Origin: Actinoplanes sandaracinus
GTDB taxonomy: Bacteria; Actinomycetota; Actinomycetes; Mycobacteriales; Micromonosporaceae
DNA: 64,000 bases
Reading direction: 5' to 3'
Assembly (NCBI RefSeq): GCF_030009775.1
Contig: NZ_JASCTH010000005.1
Location: 186,001 to 250,000, forward strand
In this document: positions 16,204-24,572 of the stretch, in pieces
Numbering within the stretch: position 1 is the stretch's first letter
Layout of the letters: each line of letters begins with the position of its first letter
The notes under the pieces: generated by a model
The model's input: only the letters and a program-made list of their open reading frames with translations
The model's database searches: none
Told to the model about the DNA's origin: nothing
Made by a program: the position numbers and the translations under genes

Positions 16204-16228
16204 CCCGGCCGCACGGCACGGTCTCCGG

Positions 16229-16328
16229 TCAGCTCGCCTGGCCGGAGCCGAACGGCAGCCAGCCCGCCGAGGCGAGCGTCAGATCGCCTGGCCGGAGATG
16301 AACGGCAGCCAGCCCGCGTACCAGCCGG
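16229..16328. repeat. 50-bp tandem duplication of the mannosyltransferase gene's 3' end
   Basis: Units 16229-16278 and 16279-16328 share about 39 nearly identical bases, differing at three positions, beginning at the TCA that is the complement of the stop codon. Both encode AGWLPF-(I/G)SGQA followed by a stop. The outer copy lies beyond the real stop of the mannosyltransferase gene. Confidence 0.8.
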
Positions 16329-17559
16329 AGAGCAGCGCCATCGTGCCGAGCACCACGATGAGATCGCGCTTGGAAGCGCGAGCCAGCAGGATGGCCGGCA
16401 CGAGAAGCACCGGGAACGCGGGCAGCAGATGCCGCCCGGTCATCGACATGTGCGCGCGCGACCCGGTGGACAGGATCAGCGTCACGAGCGCGAAGAGGGT
16501 CAGCTGCCACGGCGCGCGGCGGACCGTCAGCAGGAGCAGCACGACGAACCCGGCGAGGATGAGCAGGGACAGGACCCGGATCGGTTTGGCGGCGTTGTCG
16601 TCGTCGACCCCGATCACGATGTCGGTGACCATTCCCCAGAGGTTCTCGCCGTAGTCCCAACGCGCGCCGAACGTGCTGTCGTGGACGCTGAAGTACCGCG
16701 ACAGGCCGCCCAGCCGGGCGGACGCCCAGGCGAGGTAGGCCAGAAGGCCCGCCGGGGCGAGCAGCATCGCGGCGTACGGCCGCCAGCCGCCGCGCCGGGA
16801 GACGGCGGCGATCAGGGCGGCCAGGCCCACGGTGCCGATCAGGGCGGCCGCGGTCGGTCTGCTGAGGCCGCTCACCCCCGCCAGGATGCCGGCGATCAGC
16901 CAGCGTTCCTTGAGTACGGCGTACAGCGCCCAGGCGGCCAGCGCGGTGAACAGCGATTCGGTGAACGCGCCGTTCTGTGTCATGGCGGCGGGCGCGACGG
17001 CCCACACGGCGGCGAGCATGACGCCGACCCGGTGGCCGTGCAGATGGCGGCCGATGGCGTACATGCCCCAGGCGGCGGCGACGGCCGACACGAACGAGAC
17101 GATCAGGCAGGCCGTGACGGGCGAGATGAACGGCAGGTACGTCAGCGGACGGGCCAGCCACGGGTAGAGGGGGAAGAACATCAGGCGCAGCTCGTACGGC
17201 ACGCCGTCGGCGTCGACCGCGCCGACGGGACCGCCCAGACCGCTGCCGGCGATCTTCACGTACCACCGCGCGTCCCACGACACCAGCGCGTCCAAGTACG
17301 AGGTGAAGCCCCGCCACTGGTTGTTGATCGAGCCGTCCGGGTAGACCTGGCGGCCCGGGTCACGGGCGTGCGCGAAGGCCCCGAGAACGTACATGACCTC
17401 GAGGCTGAGCGCGCGCAGCAGCAGGTACAGCCCGATCGCGGGAGCCGCGGAGAAGGCTGCGCCGCGGAGCCGGGACAGCGGCCCGCCGTGGTTCGCCCGG
17501 TCCGCGGGCTCCGTTGCCGGAGTGTCGTCCTCCGCGCGGGTCGGGGCGACGTGCGAAAT
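16279..17559 (-). CDS. PIG-V-like mannosyltransferase, polytopic membrane protein
   Basis: The roughly 426-residue protein has about ten membrane helices. Between helices 1 and 2 it carries the loop LVSWDARWYVKIAGSG, the Trp-Asp-x-x-Trp/Tyr motif of the PIG-V and dolichyl-phosphate-mannose transferase fold, plus FFPLYPWL. It probably transfers a sugar from a polyprenyl phosphate to a lipid or protein outside the membrane. No ATG, GTG or TTG lies in frame between 17754 and 17394. The ATT at 17559, preceded by AGAAAGGA seven bases upstream, is the best start, giving (M)SHVAPTRAED. A start at 17757 would run through the palindrome at 17594-17611. Confidence 0.8.
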   Translation of the reverse strand: MSHVAPTRAEDDTPATEPADRANHGGPLSRLRGAAFSAAPAIGLYLLLRALSLEVMYVLGAFAHARDPGRQVYPDGSINNQWRGFTSYLDALVSWDARWYVKIAGSGLGGPVGAVDADGVPYELRLMFFPLYPWLARPLTYLPFISPVTACLIVSFVSAVAAAWGMYAIGRHLHGHRVGVMLAAVWAVAPAAMTQNGAFTESLFTALAAWALYAVLKERWLIAGILAGVSGLSRPTAAALIGTVGLAALIAAVSRRGGWRPYAAMLLAPAGLLAYLAWASARLGGLSRYFSVHDSTFGARWDYGENLWGMVTDIVIGVDDDNAAKPIRVLSLLILAGFVVLLLLTVRRAPWQLTLFALVTLILSTGSRAHMSMTGRHLLPAFPVLLVPAILLARASKRDLIVVLGTMALLSGWYAGWLPFISGQAI

Positions 17560-17593
17560 GGGAGTGTCCTTTCTGTTCCGGGGCCGGCGAGGG

Positions 17594-17611
17594 CCCGGGA
17601 GCGCTCCCGGG
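17594..17611 (-). promoter_or_regulatory. CebR-type operator CCCGGGAGCGCTCCCGGG
   Basis: A perfect 18-bp palindrome contains the GGGAGCGCTCCC core known as the CebR (LacI family) box in Streptomyces. It lies 35 bases upstream of the proposed ATT start of the mannosyltransferase gene. The same core is found before a CE2-type esterase, a GH12 and an SGNH-CBM2 gene in this window. Confidence 0.6.
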
Positions 17612-17822
17612 AACAGCCGATAATTCCATCGATCGATACCGCCGCAAGAGGCTATCGCATCGGTACGAGCTCGTGGTCCCGCAACGGCGACACTGCCCCC
17701 GCAAGCCCGAGCCGGCCCTGTCCGCCCCGGGACGGTGTGGCAGACCGCTCGCACCATCCGGGCCGTCGTCGGCCGGCGGCTACGATGACCGGCATCGTCG
17801 GCGCTCAGAGGGAGTTGACCAC

Positions 17823-18296
17823 ATGAATTCCGGTTCCGTGCCCGCGACCGCTGATCCGTCCGTCGCGGAGGACGCCCTCGCCGCGCAGCCGATCGGTTAC
17901 TGGAGTGGCGCCGTGCACAGGGCTGTCGTCACACGGCTTCGTGACGCGATGGCCACCATCGACGTCACCCAGCCACAGTGGTGGACGCTCACCCGGGTGG
18001 ACGCCGGCGGCGGGCTCACCCGCGACGAGGTCACGACGCACCTGGAAGACGTCGCCGACACGCCGCACGACGTGCCTCGTGCCGTCGATCAACTCCTGCA
18101 CCGAGGCTGGATCGCCGCGGACAACGCCGGGCGGCTGGGTCTGACCGACGACGGGCGAGCCGCTCAGCGCCGGATCAGGGCGCTCGTGACCGAGGTGCGG
18201 GCGCAGATTCATGAGGGCGTCCCGGACGAGGAGTATGTCGCGGCGCTCAAGGTCATCCGCCGGATGATTTCGAACCTCGAATCCGCCGCCCGCTGA
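17823..18296 (+). CDS. MarR-like winged-helix regulator
   Basis: This 157-residue protein fits the MarR pattern: an N-terminal dimerisation helix (GYWSGAVHRAVVTRLRDAM), then QPQWWTLTRVD and a winged helix (GGLTRDEVTTHLEDVADTPHDVPRAVDQLLHRGWIAA in outline). The wing is the LGLTDDGRAAQRRI segment, followed by a C-terminal helix. It starts with ATG at 17823 and is divergent from the mannosyltransferase gene. No obvious target dyad is seen. The 257 bp after it (18297-18553) hold no supported gene and carry the leader of the next. Confidence 0.75.
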   Translation: MNSGSVPATADPSVAEDALAAQPIGYWSGAVHRAVVTRLRDAMATIDVTQPQWWTLTRVDAGGGLTRDEVTTHLEDVADTPHDVPRAVDQLLHRGWIAADNAGRLGLTDDGRAAQRRIRALVTEVRAQIHEGVPDEEYVAALKVIRRMISNLESAAR

Positions 18297-18553
18297 AAGT
18301 CCGGCCCAGCCGGACGGCCCGGTGAGCGTGAAGCGGGTGCGGTGTGGTTTCAGGAGGTGGCGGCCCTGGCGCCGTCGAAGCGGGCCTGAGCGAGCAGGGC
18401 TCGTCGGTGCGGCGAACGCCGTGAACACATCGCGGCTTCCGTGGAACCTTCTAGCCTTTCGCGGTGTCGTTCCTATGAGCCCACATGTCGGTGGCGTTCC
18501 GCGGGCCACGGTGTCGCGTCGATTCGCGGAGCCCACGTTGTCGAAGGAGAAGC

Positions 18554-19699
18554 ATGCGCCACACCTCGGTCCGGTCAGCACTGGTGATCGTGCTCGCGGC
18601 CGGAGTCGCCGCCTGCGGCAGTCCCGCCGCCGCGCCGGCCGGCGGGGCTGCCGCGTCCACACCGGCCGGCGGCGTCGCCTCCGGCCCGGCCGGCGTTGCG
18701 ACGAGCACCGCGCGGAGCTCGCCGTCGGCGGCGCCCGACCTGGCGTCGCCTGAGGAGATGGCGCGCGGCATCGACGTACCGTGGGGGCTGGCCTTCCTGC
18801 CGGGAGGCGAAGCCCTGATCGCCGAGCGTGACACCGGCCGGGTGCTGCGCCTGGCCCCGGGCGGCCGGCCGGCGCTGATGCGCCAGGTCGCCGGCGTGGA
18901 CAGCGGCGGCGAGGGCGGCCTGCTGGGTCTCGCGGTCTCCCCCGGCTTCGCCACCGACAATCTGGTGTACGCCTACCTGACCGCGGCGAACGACAACCGC
19001 GTCGTCCGGTTCCGGCTCGACGGCGGCGGCCAGGAGGTGGTCTTCGACGGGATCGCGAAGGCGAGCTTCCACAACGGCGGGCGGATCGCCTTCGGGCCGG
19101 ACGGCATGCTCTACGTCGGCACCGGCGACGCCGGCAACACCGCCAGTTCGCAGGACCCGGCCAGCCCCAACGGCAAGATCCTCAGGATCACCCCGGACGG
19201 CGATCCGGCGCCCGGCAACCCGGCCGCGGATTCGCCCGTCTACAGCCTCGGCCACCGCAACGTCCAGGGCCTGGACTGGGACCCCGAGGGCCGGCTGTTC
19301 GCCACCGAGTTCGGTCAGAACGACCTCGACGAGGTCAACCTGATCCGCGCCGGAGCCAACTACGGCTGGCCCCAGGTCGAGGGCGAGGGCGGCACCCAGG
19401 GCGGCAGATTCACCAATCCCCTGGTCACCTGGCCGGTTCGGGAGGCGTCACCGTCCGGCATGGCGATCACCGCGGGCACGGTCTACGTCGCCGGACTGCG
19501 CGGCGAGCGGCTGTGGACAGCGCCGCTCGACGGCGACCGGCTCGGCACGCCCACGGCCCGGCTCACCGGGGCGTACGGCCGGCTGCGCACCGTCGAGGTG
19601 GCCCCGGACGGCGCCCTCTGGCTCACCACCTCGAACACCGACGGCCGAGGCGACGTACGCGACGGCGACGACCGGCTCCTGCGGTTCCCCGCCCGGTAG
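18554..19699 (+). CDS. PQQ-dependent sugar dehydrogenase-like secreted lipoprotein
   Basis: The 381-residue protein starts with a lipoprotein signal (LVIVLAAGVAAC), then a low-complexity Ala/Gly/Pro linker. A six-bladed beta-propeller of the soluble glucose/sorbosone dehydrogenase family follows. Characteristic segments are DVPWGLAFLPGGEALIAERDTGRV (in outline), GGEGGLLGLAVSPGF, HNGGRIAFGPDG, YSLGHRNVQGLDWD and ANYGWP. These would oxidise a sugar outside the membrane with PQQ, though many actinomycete members have no proven substrate. ATG at 18554 follows GAAGGAGA. Confidence 0.85.
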   Translation: MRHTSVRSALVIVLAAGVAACGSPAAAPAGGAAASTPAGGVASGPAGVATSTARSSPSAAPDLASPEEMARGIDVPWGLAFLPGGEALIAERDTGRVLRLAPGGRPALMRQVAGVDSGGEGGLLGLAVSPGFATDNLVYAYLTAANDNRVVRFRLDGGGQEVVFDGIAKASFHNGGRIAFGPDGMLYVGTGDAGNTASSQDPASPNGKILRITPDGDPAPGNPAADSPVYSLGHRNVQGLDWDPEGRLFATEFGQNDLDEVNLIRAGANYGWPQVEGEGGTQGGRFTNPLVTWPVREASPSGMAITAGTVYVAGLRGERLWTAPLDGDRLGTPTARLTGAYGRLRTVEVAPDGALWLTTSNTDGRGDVRDGDDRLLRFPAR

Positions 19700-19712
19700 G
19701 CGCCGGGCCCGC

Positions 19713-20432
19713 TCAGCCAGCGACGTGGGCCGCCAGCGCGGCGAGGAGCGCGTCCTGGAAACGGCGGTCCCGGGCCGCCGGATGCGGGTCCCGCCGCTGC
19801 TGGTGGTGCCAGTACCCGCCGCTGGTGAGCGCCTCGGGCTCGTCGCTGGTGACGAGCCACTCCTGGGTGAGATGCCCGAGCCGGAGATCGTCCGGGGCGC
19901 CGGGCCCGCCCATCTTCGTGGGCACCCAGCCGGGGTCGACGGCGTTGCTGCGGACGTCGGGCCGGATCCGGGCGACCGCCAGGGCGAGGGCGGTGACGAA
20001 CAGTTTGCTGTCGGAGTACGACCCCGCCGCCTGGCCGTTCCCGCCCAGGCCGGCGACGTCGGGCCGTCCGCCGAGGTGCATGCTGCTGCTGAGATAGACG
20101 AGCCGCCGGGGGCCTTCGACCAGGACGGTCAGCAGGTACGGGGCGACGACGTTGACCGCCATGATCAGCGGACCGGTGTAGACGCCCGCGTTGTGGATCA
20201 CCGCGTCGCATCCGCCGAGCCGGTTGACCTGGTCGGCGATCGACCGCGTCTGGTCGAGGTCGGCCAGGTCCCCGGTGACGGCCGACGCGCCCTGGTCGAT
20301 GAGGTCTTTCACCGCGGTGAGCCGCTCGGCGCCGCGGGCGTGGACGATGACGTCGTGCCCGCCGCCGAGCAGGGTCTGCGCGGCCGCCCGGCCCAGGCCG
20401 TCCGCCGAGCCGGTGATGAAGATGCGTGCCAT
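19713..20432 (-). CDS. Short-chain dehydrogenase/reductase (SDR)
   Basis: A 239-residue Rossmann enzyme. The NAD(P) motif TGSADGLG lies at residues 7-14, NAG at 81-83, the strand LVYLSSSMHL holds the catalytic Ser, and YSDSK gives Tyr139 and Lys143. The arginine after HARGAER suggests a possible NADP preference. Substrate unknown. It converges with the sugar dehydrogenase gene with only 13 bases between stops. Confidence 0.9.
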   Translation of the reverse strand: MARIFITGSADGLGRAAAQTLLGGGHDVIVHARGAERLTAVKDLIDQGASAVTGDLADLDQTRSIADQVNRLGGCDAVIHNAGVYTGPLIMAVNVVAPYLLTVLVEGPRRLVYLSSSMHLGGRPDVAGLGGNGQAAGSYSDSKLFVTALALAVARIRPDVRSNAVDPGWVPTKMGGPGAPDDLRLGHLTQEWLVTSDEPEALTSGGYWHHQQRRDPHPAARDRRFQDALLAALAAHVAG

Positions 20433-20505
20433 GGCTTCCTTCCGCCGCCCCTGCCACGCCGCGGTGTCACGGCCGGCGACGCTCAGGGCGCTCCGTCTCC
20501 GCCGA

Positions 20506-21135
20506 TCATTCCGGACACTTCCGAGCGAGCAACCAGAGGTAGCCGACCTCGTGACCGCCTTCCGTCTGCTTCTCGATCGCGTCGCGGACGATCTCGAACC
20601 CGGCGCCGGTGAGCAGTGCCCGGGTGGTGTCCGGGTCGTACGAGCTGAAGTACATCGGCGCGCCGAGCCAGTTCGCCACCGTGCCCGGCTGATCCTCGAT
20701 CTCCACGCAGCACAGCAGATATCCCGAGGCCGCCAGCCACCCGTGGATGAGCTGGAACATCTCCGGCAGCCGTTCGCGCGGCAGGTGGTCGAAGGTGTAG
20801 AAGGCCGTCACCGCCGCGAAGGTTCCGTCCGGGTGCCGCAGGCGCAGGATGTCGCCGGTGCTGAACTCCCCGCCGGGAACGTTCGCCCGCGCCAGCTCGA
20901 TCTGCCGGGCGGAGACGTCCACTCCGGTGAGCCGGTGCCGGCGGGCGATGCGCTCACCCGCCGGCAGGCCGTTGCCGCAGCCGAGGTCGAGCACGTGCGC
21001 CGCGTCCGGCAGCCGCGTGAGCAGATCGTCGAGCCAGGCCAGGCGGGGCCACGGGGCGTCCCGCTCCAACGCGGCGTAACTGTGGGCGACGGCATCGTAG
21101 CCTCGTGCGACGATCTGCTGTGGCTCTTCCGTCAT
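20506..21135 (-). CDS. Class I SAM-dependent methyltransferase
   Basis: The 209-residue protein carries motif I VLDLGCGNGLPAGE, a motif II acid at TGVDVSARQIELAR, and the post-motif GTFAAVTAFYTFDHLPRE. The C-terminal GYLWLLARK is a strand typical of this methyltransferase group. Substrate unknown. It begins with ATG at 21135, and its stop lies 73 bases from the SDR start. Confidence 0.88.
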   Translation of the reverse strand: MTEEPQQIVARGYDAVAHSYAALERDAPWPRLAWLDDLLTRLPDAAHVLDLGCGNGLPAGERIARRHRLTGVDVSARQIELARANVPGGEFSTGDILRLRHPDGTFAAVTAFYTFDHLPRERLPEMFQLIHGWLAASGYLLCCVEIEDQPGTVANWLGAPMYFSSYDPDTTRALLTGAGFEIVRDAIEKQTEGGHEVGYLWLLARKCPE

Positions 21136-21212
21136 GAGGCTCCCCTTCGGACCGTGCGCTCTCCGTCTTCATCTCAGCCGTCGCGACGGTGATCGGCAAG
21201 GCCGGGCCGATC

Positions 21213-21872
21213 TCAGGTCCGGTGCGGGCTCAGGTCTTCGGACCGCCGGGCGGGTGGCCTCGCCGACTCCCACCCGGCGGGCAGGCGCATCGACGGCCAC
21301 GCCGGATCCGGCTGGAAATCGAGGTGGGCGCCGTCGAAGGGAAATTCACCGGCTTCGGCGAGCGTGATGAGCCGCTCGCCCTCGGCTCGGATCGCGGCGG
21401 CCGTGGAGCCGTCGAAGTACAGTGGCCGGCCGGTGCGGGCGGCCAGTTCCTCCTCGTCCTTCCACTGCCAGCGGCGGTCCGGCGTAACCCAGATGTCCAG
21501 CACCAGATCAGTGGTGTCGACGCCGTCGGCCCGCCGAGTGAAGGGCGTTTCCAGGTTCACGTACCAGCCGACGAAGCGGCCCTGCTTGACGAACCACCAG
21601 ACGGAGTGCCAGGCATCGGGTGGCATCAGCACCAGGATGTCGTGGTCGCGCCACACCTTGGGCACCAGGCGTGGCTGCCGCATCTCGTCCTGGGGAAGGT
21701 CGTGCAGCGTCCTGCCGTCGGCGTCGACGAGAACAGCGAATTCGCTGCCGGCCGGCATCCAGAGCAGGAGGCCCGCCGCGTCGTCCCGGACCACCCGCAT
21801 CGGTTTCACGAACGTGTACCGGGTGGCTCGGAAGCACCTGCGCAGCAGAATCTGGCCCGGGAGGAACGGCAT
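21213..21872 (-). CDS. DUF402 domain protein
   Basis: A 219-residue cytosolic protein. The DUF402 barrel is marked by WWFVKQGRFVGWYVNLETPF, DTTDLVLDIWVTPDR and WQWKDEEELAART. Members of this fold include nucleoside phosphate phosphatases, but other actinomycete members are uncharacterised. The ATG at 21872 follows GGGAGGA. An in-frame GTG further upstream would add VAIDRYGPA. Confidence 0.8.
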   Translation of the reverse strand: MPFLPGQILLRRCFRATRYTFVKPMRVVRDDAAGLLLWMPAGSEFAVLVDADGRTLHDLPQDEMRQPRLVPKVWRDHDILVLMPPDAWHSVWWFVKQGRFVGWYVNLETPFTRRADGVDTTDLVLDIWVTPDRRWQWKDEEELAARTGRPLYFDGSTAAAIRAEGERLITLAEAGEFPFDGAHLDFQPDPAWPSMRLPAGWESARPPARRSEDLSPHRT

Positions 21873-21987
21873 GGCCGGACCGTAGCGATCGATCGCCACC
21901 GCCCGAGCGCGCCCGCGGCGTGGACTGCCGCTCCGGCCGGGGTGGGCGGGGGCCGTTATGGTCGGCGGGTGATGGCGGCCAGGCAGG

Positions 21988-22497
21988 GTGAGGGTGCGGT
22001 TCGTGGACGGTGACGGGGAGGTCGGCTCGGCACGGCAGGCGGCCGAGGACGGCCTGGTGGTGACGTTCGGGCGGCTGCTGGGAGTGGCGAACCGCCTGGA
22101 GTACCTGGTGGGCCGGGCGCTCGAGCAGGAGTGCGGGATCAGCCACCTGATGTACGAGGTGCTGCTCATCCTGGGCCGGGCCGGCGGTCCGGGGCTGTCG
22201 ATGTCGGCGATCGGCCGCGCGCAGGTGCTGACCACCGGTGGGGTGACCCGCCTGATCGACCGCATGGAGGCCGCCGGGCTGGTGGAGCGGGCCGAAGATC
22301 CGGGTGACCGGCGCGGGCGCCTGGTCCGGTTGACTCCGCTGGGTGAGCAGACCGCGGTGCGCGCCACCCGGCTGCACCGCGACAACCTGCGGCGCCTGCT
22401 GGCGGACCGGCTTCCGGCCGAGCACTGGGACCGTTTCGCCGAGGACGTGCGCGTGCTGAGCCGCGCGGTGGAGAAGGAGGTTCCGCGCCTGCGATAG
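21988..22497 (+). CDS. MarR-family transcriptional regulator
   Basis: The 169-residue protein is a typical MarR member. It has an N-terminal dimer helix (LLGVANRLEYLVGRALEQE) and a recognition helix region (VLTTGGVTRLIDRMEAAGLVER). The wing is AEDPGDRRGRLVRLTPLG and a C-terminal dimer helix follows. GTG start at 21988. It precedes the DsbA-like gene by 72 bases, and an inverted repeat in that gap is a plausible autoregulatory site. Confidence 0.88.
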   Translation: MRVRFVDGDGEVGSARQAAEDGLVVTFGRLLGVANRLEYLVGRALEQECGISHLMYEVLLILGRAGGPGLSMSAIGRAQVLTTGGVTRLIDRMEAAGLVERAEDPGDRRGRLVRLTPLGEQTAVRATRLHRDNLRRLLADRLPAEHWDRFAEDVRVLSRAVEKEVPRLR

Positions 22498-22512
22498 ACG
22501 TCACCCTTCGAC

Positions 22513-22547
22513 TTATCTGACATCTCAGTTACTGTTTCGTCAGGTAA
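22513..22547. promoter_or_regulatory. Inverted repeat between MarR and DsbA-like genes
   Basis: TTATCTGACA (22513-22522) and CGTCAGGTAA (22538-22547) form an imperfect dyad, 8 of 10 positions matching, in an AT-rich stretch just before the DsbA-like gene. It is a plausible operator for the neighbouring MarR protein. Confidence 0.5.
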
Positions 22548-22569
22548 ATCGTTGGAGGGTGAACGGGTC

Positions 22570-23199
22570 ATGCGCCTCATCTACGTTTTCGACGCCTACT
22601 GCGGCTGGTCCCACGGCTTCTCGGCGACTCTGCGGCAGCTCACCGCACGTCACCCCGGCCTGCCGGTGGAGGTCGTCTCGGGCGGCCTGTTCACCGGCGC
22701 CCGCCGGGTCCCGGTCCGCGAGTTCGGTTACCTCCAGGGCGCCAACGCCCAGATCGCCGAGGCGACCGGCGCCGAGTTCGGCGCCGCCTACGAGCGGCTC
22801 ATCGCCGACGGCTCGTTCGTCATGGACTCCGAGGCCGCCGCCCGCGGGGTCGCCGCGCTGCGCGAGGCGGCGCCGCTCCGGGCGGCCGACCTGGCCGTCG
22901 CCCTGCAGCACGCCTTCTACATCGACGGCCTCAGCCTGTCCGACCCCGCCACCTACCGGACGGTCGCCACCCGGACCGGCCTCGACGCGCAAGCGGTCGC
23001 GGCAGCGTTCACGCACCCCCGGTCGGCGGCCGCCGCGGCGGCGGACTTTCAGCGCTCCGCGCGGCTCGGCGTCGTCGGCTTCCCCACGCTTCTCGCCGCG
23101 CACGGCGACACCACCACCCCCCTCGCGTACGGCCACGCGAGCGCCGCCCAGATCGAGGCACGCCTGGCCGCCCTCACCCACTCCAGGAGACTCCCGTGA
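22570..23199 (+). CDS. DsbA/FrnE-like thioredoxin-fold protein with one active-site Cys
   Basis: The 209-residue cytosolic protein has a DsbA-type fold with the helical insert (LAVALQHAFYIDGLSLSDPAT) and a cis-Pro loop (GVVGFPTLL). The usual CxxC is reduced to a single Cys (AYCGWSHGF), as in some FrnE-like or glutathione-transferase-kappa relatives, so it is unlikely to be a standard disulfide oxidase. ATG at 22570 follows GGAGGGTG. The downstream pseudogene overlaps its last codons, so the two were once coupled. Confidence 0.8.
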   Translation: MRLIYVFDAYCGWSHGFSATLRQLTARHPGLPVEVVSGGLFTGARRVPVREFGYLQGANAQIAEATGAEFGAAYERLIADGSFVMDSEAAARGVAALREAAPLRAADLAVALQHAFYIDGLSLSDPATYRTVATRTGLDAQAVAAAFTHPRSAAAAAADFQRSARLGVVGFPTLLAAHGDTTTPLAYGHASAAQIEARLAALTHSRRLP

Positions 23200-23782
23200 G
23201 CACCCTCGACTTCCACGTCTTCGACCTCGACTTCCCCGTCGGCAGCAGGAACAAGACCGCCACCCTGGTCACCGGCGAGACCGACGCCCTGCTCGTCGAC
23301 GCCGGTTTCACCCGCGCCGACGGCCACCGCCTCGCCGCCGCCGTCCTGGACTCCGGCAAGCGACTCACCACCATCGTCATCAGCCACGGCGACCCGGACT
23401 TCTACTTCGGCGCCGAAGTCCTCGCCGACACCTTCGGCGACGCCACGATCGTCGCGACACCGCCGGTCATCGAGCACATCCACCGCTCGTACGACAAGAA
23501 ACTGAAAGCGTGGGCGACCGTCGGCCCCAACCTGCCCACCCGGCTCGTCGACATCACCCCGTTCACCGGCGACCTCACGCTGGAGGGCCACCGGTTCGAG
23601 CTCAAGGGCGGCTCACCGCAGCTGCCCGCGATTACCTGCTCGCCTTCGAGGAGGAACTGGCCAAAGCCGCCGACAGCGCCACCCTCACTCAGGCCCTGAC
23701 CAGCCGTTTCCCCGACCACGGCCTGCTGATCGCCGCCCAGATCGGGGCCAAGGTCGCCACCGGCGAGATGACCTGGGGCTGA
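23196..23782 (+). pseudogene. MBL-fold metallohydrolase with internal deletion and frameshift
   Basis: The first 140 codons encode the N-terminal half of a metallo-beta-lactamase-fold protein (LLVDAGFTRADGHRLAAAV, then IVISHGDPDFYFGAEVLADTF). After RFELKGGS the frame changes. The C-terminus of the same family (RDYLLAFEEELAKAADSATL, then LLIAAQIGAKVATGEMTWG) continues in another frame up to 23782. The middle segment that should carry the second metal ligands is missing. This points to an internal deletion near 23615-23630 whose size is not a multiple of three. Confidence 0.75.
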
Positions 23783-23843
23783 TCGGCCTCACCCGGGCCG
23801 GCGCGCCGTGACCGGCCGGACACCTCACCGGGCGTCGAGGACT

Positions 23844-24464
23844 TCACGACGACAGGCTGTGATGTGCCGCCACCGGCTCGTGGCCGGGCACGACCGCCGC
23901 GGCCCCGCGCCGTTTCTCGACGATCGCGCACACACCGGCCAGGATCGTGCCCAGCAGGAGCCCGAACGCCGCGCCCAACAGTGGTGAGCCGGCGAACGTC
24001 GCGCCCGCCAGGCGGCCCAGGCCGATCGTGTAGACCGCCCAGCACACGCTCGCCAACATGCTGAACAGGTGGAACCGGCCCACCGGCAACGACACCGAGC
24101 CGGACGTCATGGTGGAGGCGGTGCGCCCGTACGGAAGGAACCGGCCGATCAGGAGCGCCGCTCCCCCATATCGCAGCAGTGCCCGCTCCGCTTTCGCCCT
24201 GGCCACCGCGACCTTGCCGGCGGTCGCCCGGGCACCGGCCTTGCGGCCCAGCAGGTAGGCCGCCCGGTCACCGGCGACCCCGCCGACCACCACGGCCGCG
24301 CCCAGAGCCAGCAGGTGGGGCGAGCCGGTCGCGGACATCGCGCCCAGGCTGATCACCAGCGCTTCGGACGGCACGACCGGAACGACCCCGTCGACGGCCA
24401 CCGCCACCGCCACGATCAGGTAGAGCCACGGCGAGCACAGCACCGACATCAGGTGTTCCAGCAC
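23844..24464 (-). CDS. DedA-family membrane protein
   Basis: A 206-residue protein with four to five hydrophobic segments and DedA hallmarks: the re-entrant region VVPVVPSEALVISLGAM, then GRFLPYGRTASTMTSGSVSLPVGRF (in outline). This fold takes part in lipid translocation and membrane homeostasis. GTG start at 24464. The C-terminal tail is His-rich and cytoplasmic. Between it and the radical SAM gene (24465-24572) nothing is seen. Confidence 0.88.
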   Translation of the reverse strand: MLEHLMSVLCSPWLYLIVAVAVAVDGVVPVVPSEALVISLGAMSATGSPHLLALGAAVVVGGVAGDRAAYLLGRKAGARATAGKVAVARAKAERALLRYGGAALLIGRFLPYGRTASTMTSGSVSLPVGRFHLFSMLASVCWAVYTIGLGRLAGATFAGSPLLGAAFGLLLGTILAGVCAIVEKRRGAAAVVPGHEPVAAHHSLSS

Positions 24465-24572
24465 GCCGTCTCCTTCCCGCTCCGGTCTCTCGACCGTACG
24501 GATCAGCGAGACGCCGCTCTATGGTGCCAGCACGCCGGTCCATGGTGGTGCCAACCCCACCCCCTCCGACCA

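Noticed and set aside
17360..17704. Alternative start of a protein from ATG at 17629 (MELSAVPG)
   Set aside because: It is in a different frame from the membrane protein and encodes only a low-complexity Arg/Pro-rich stretch.
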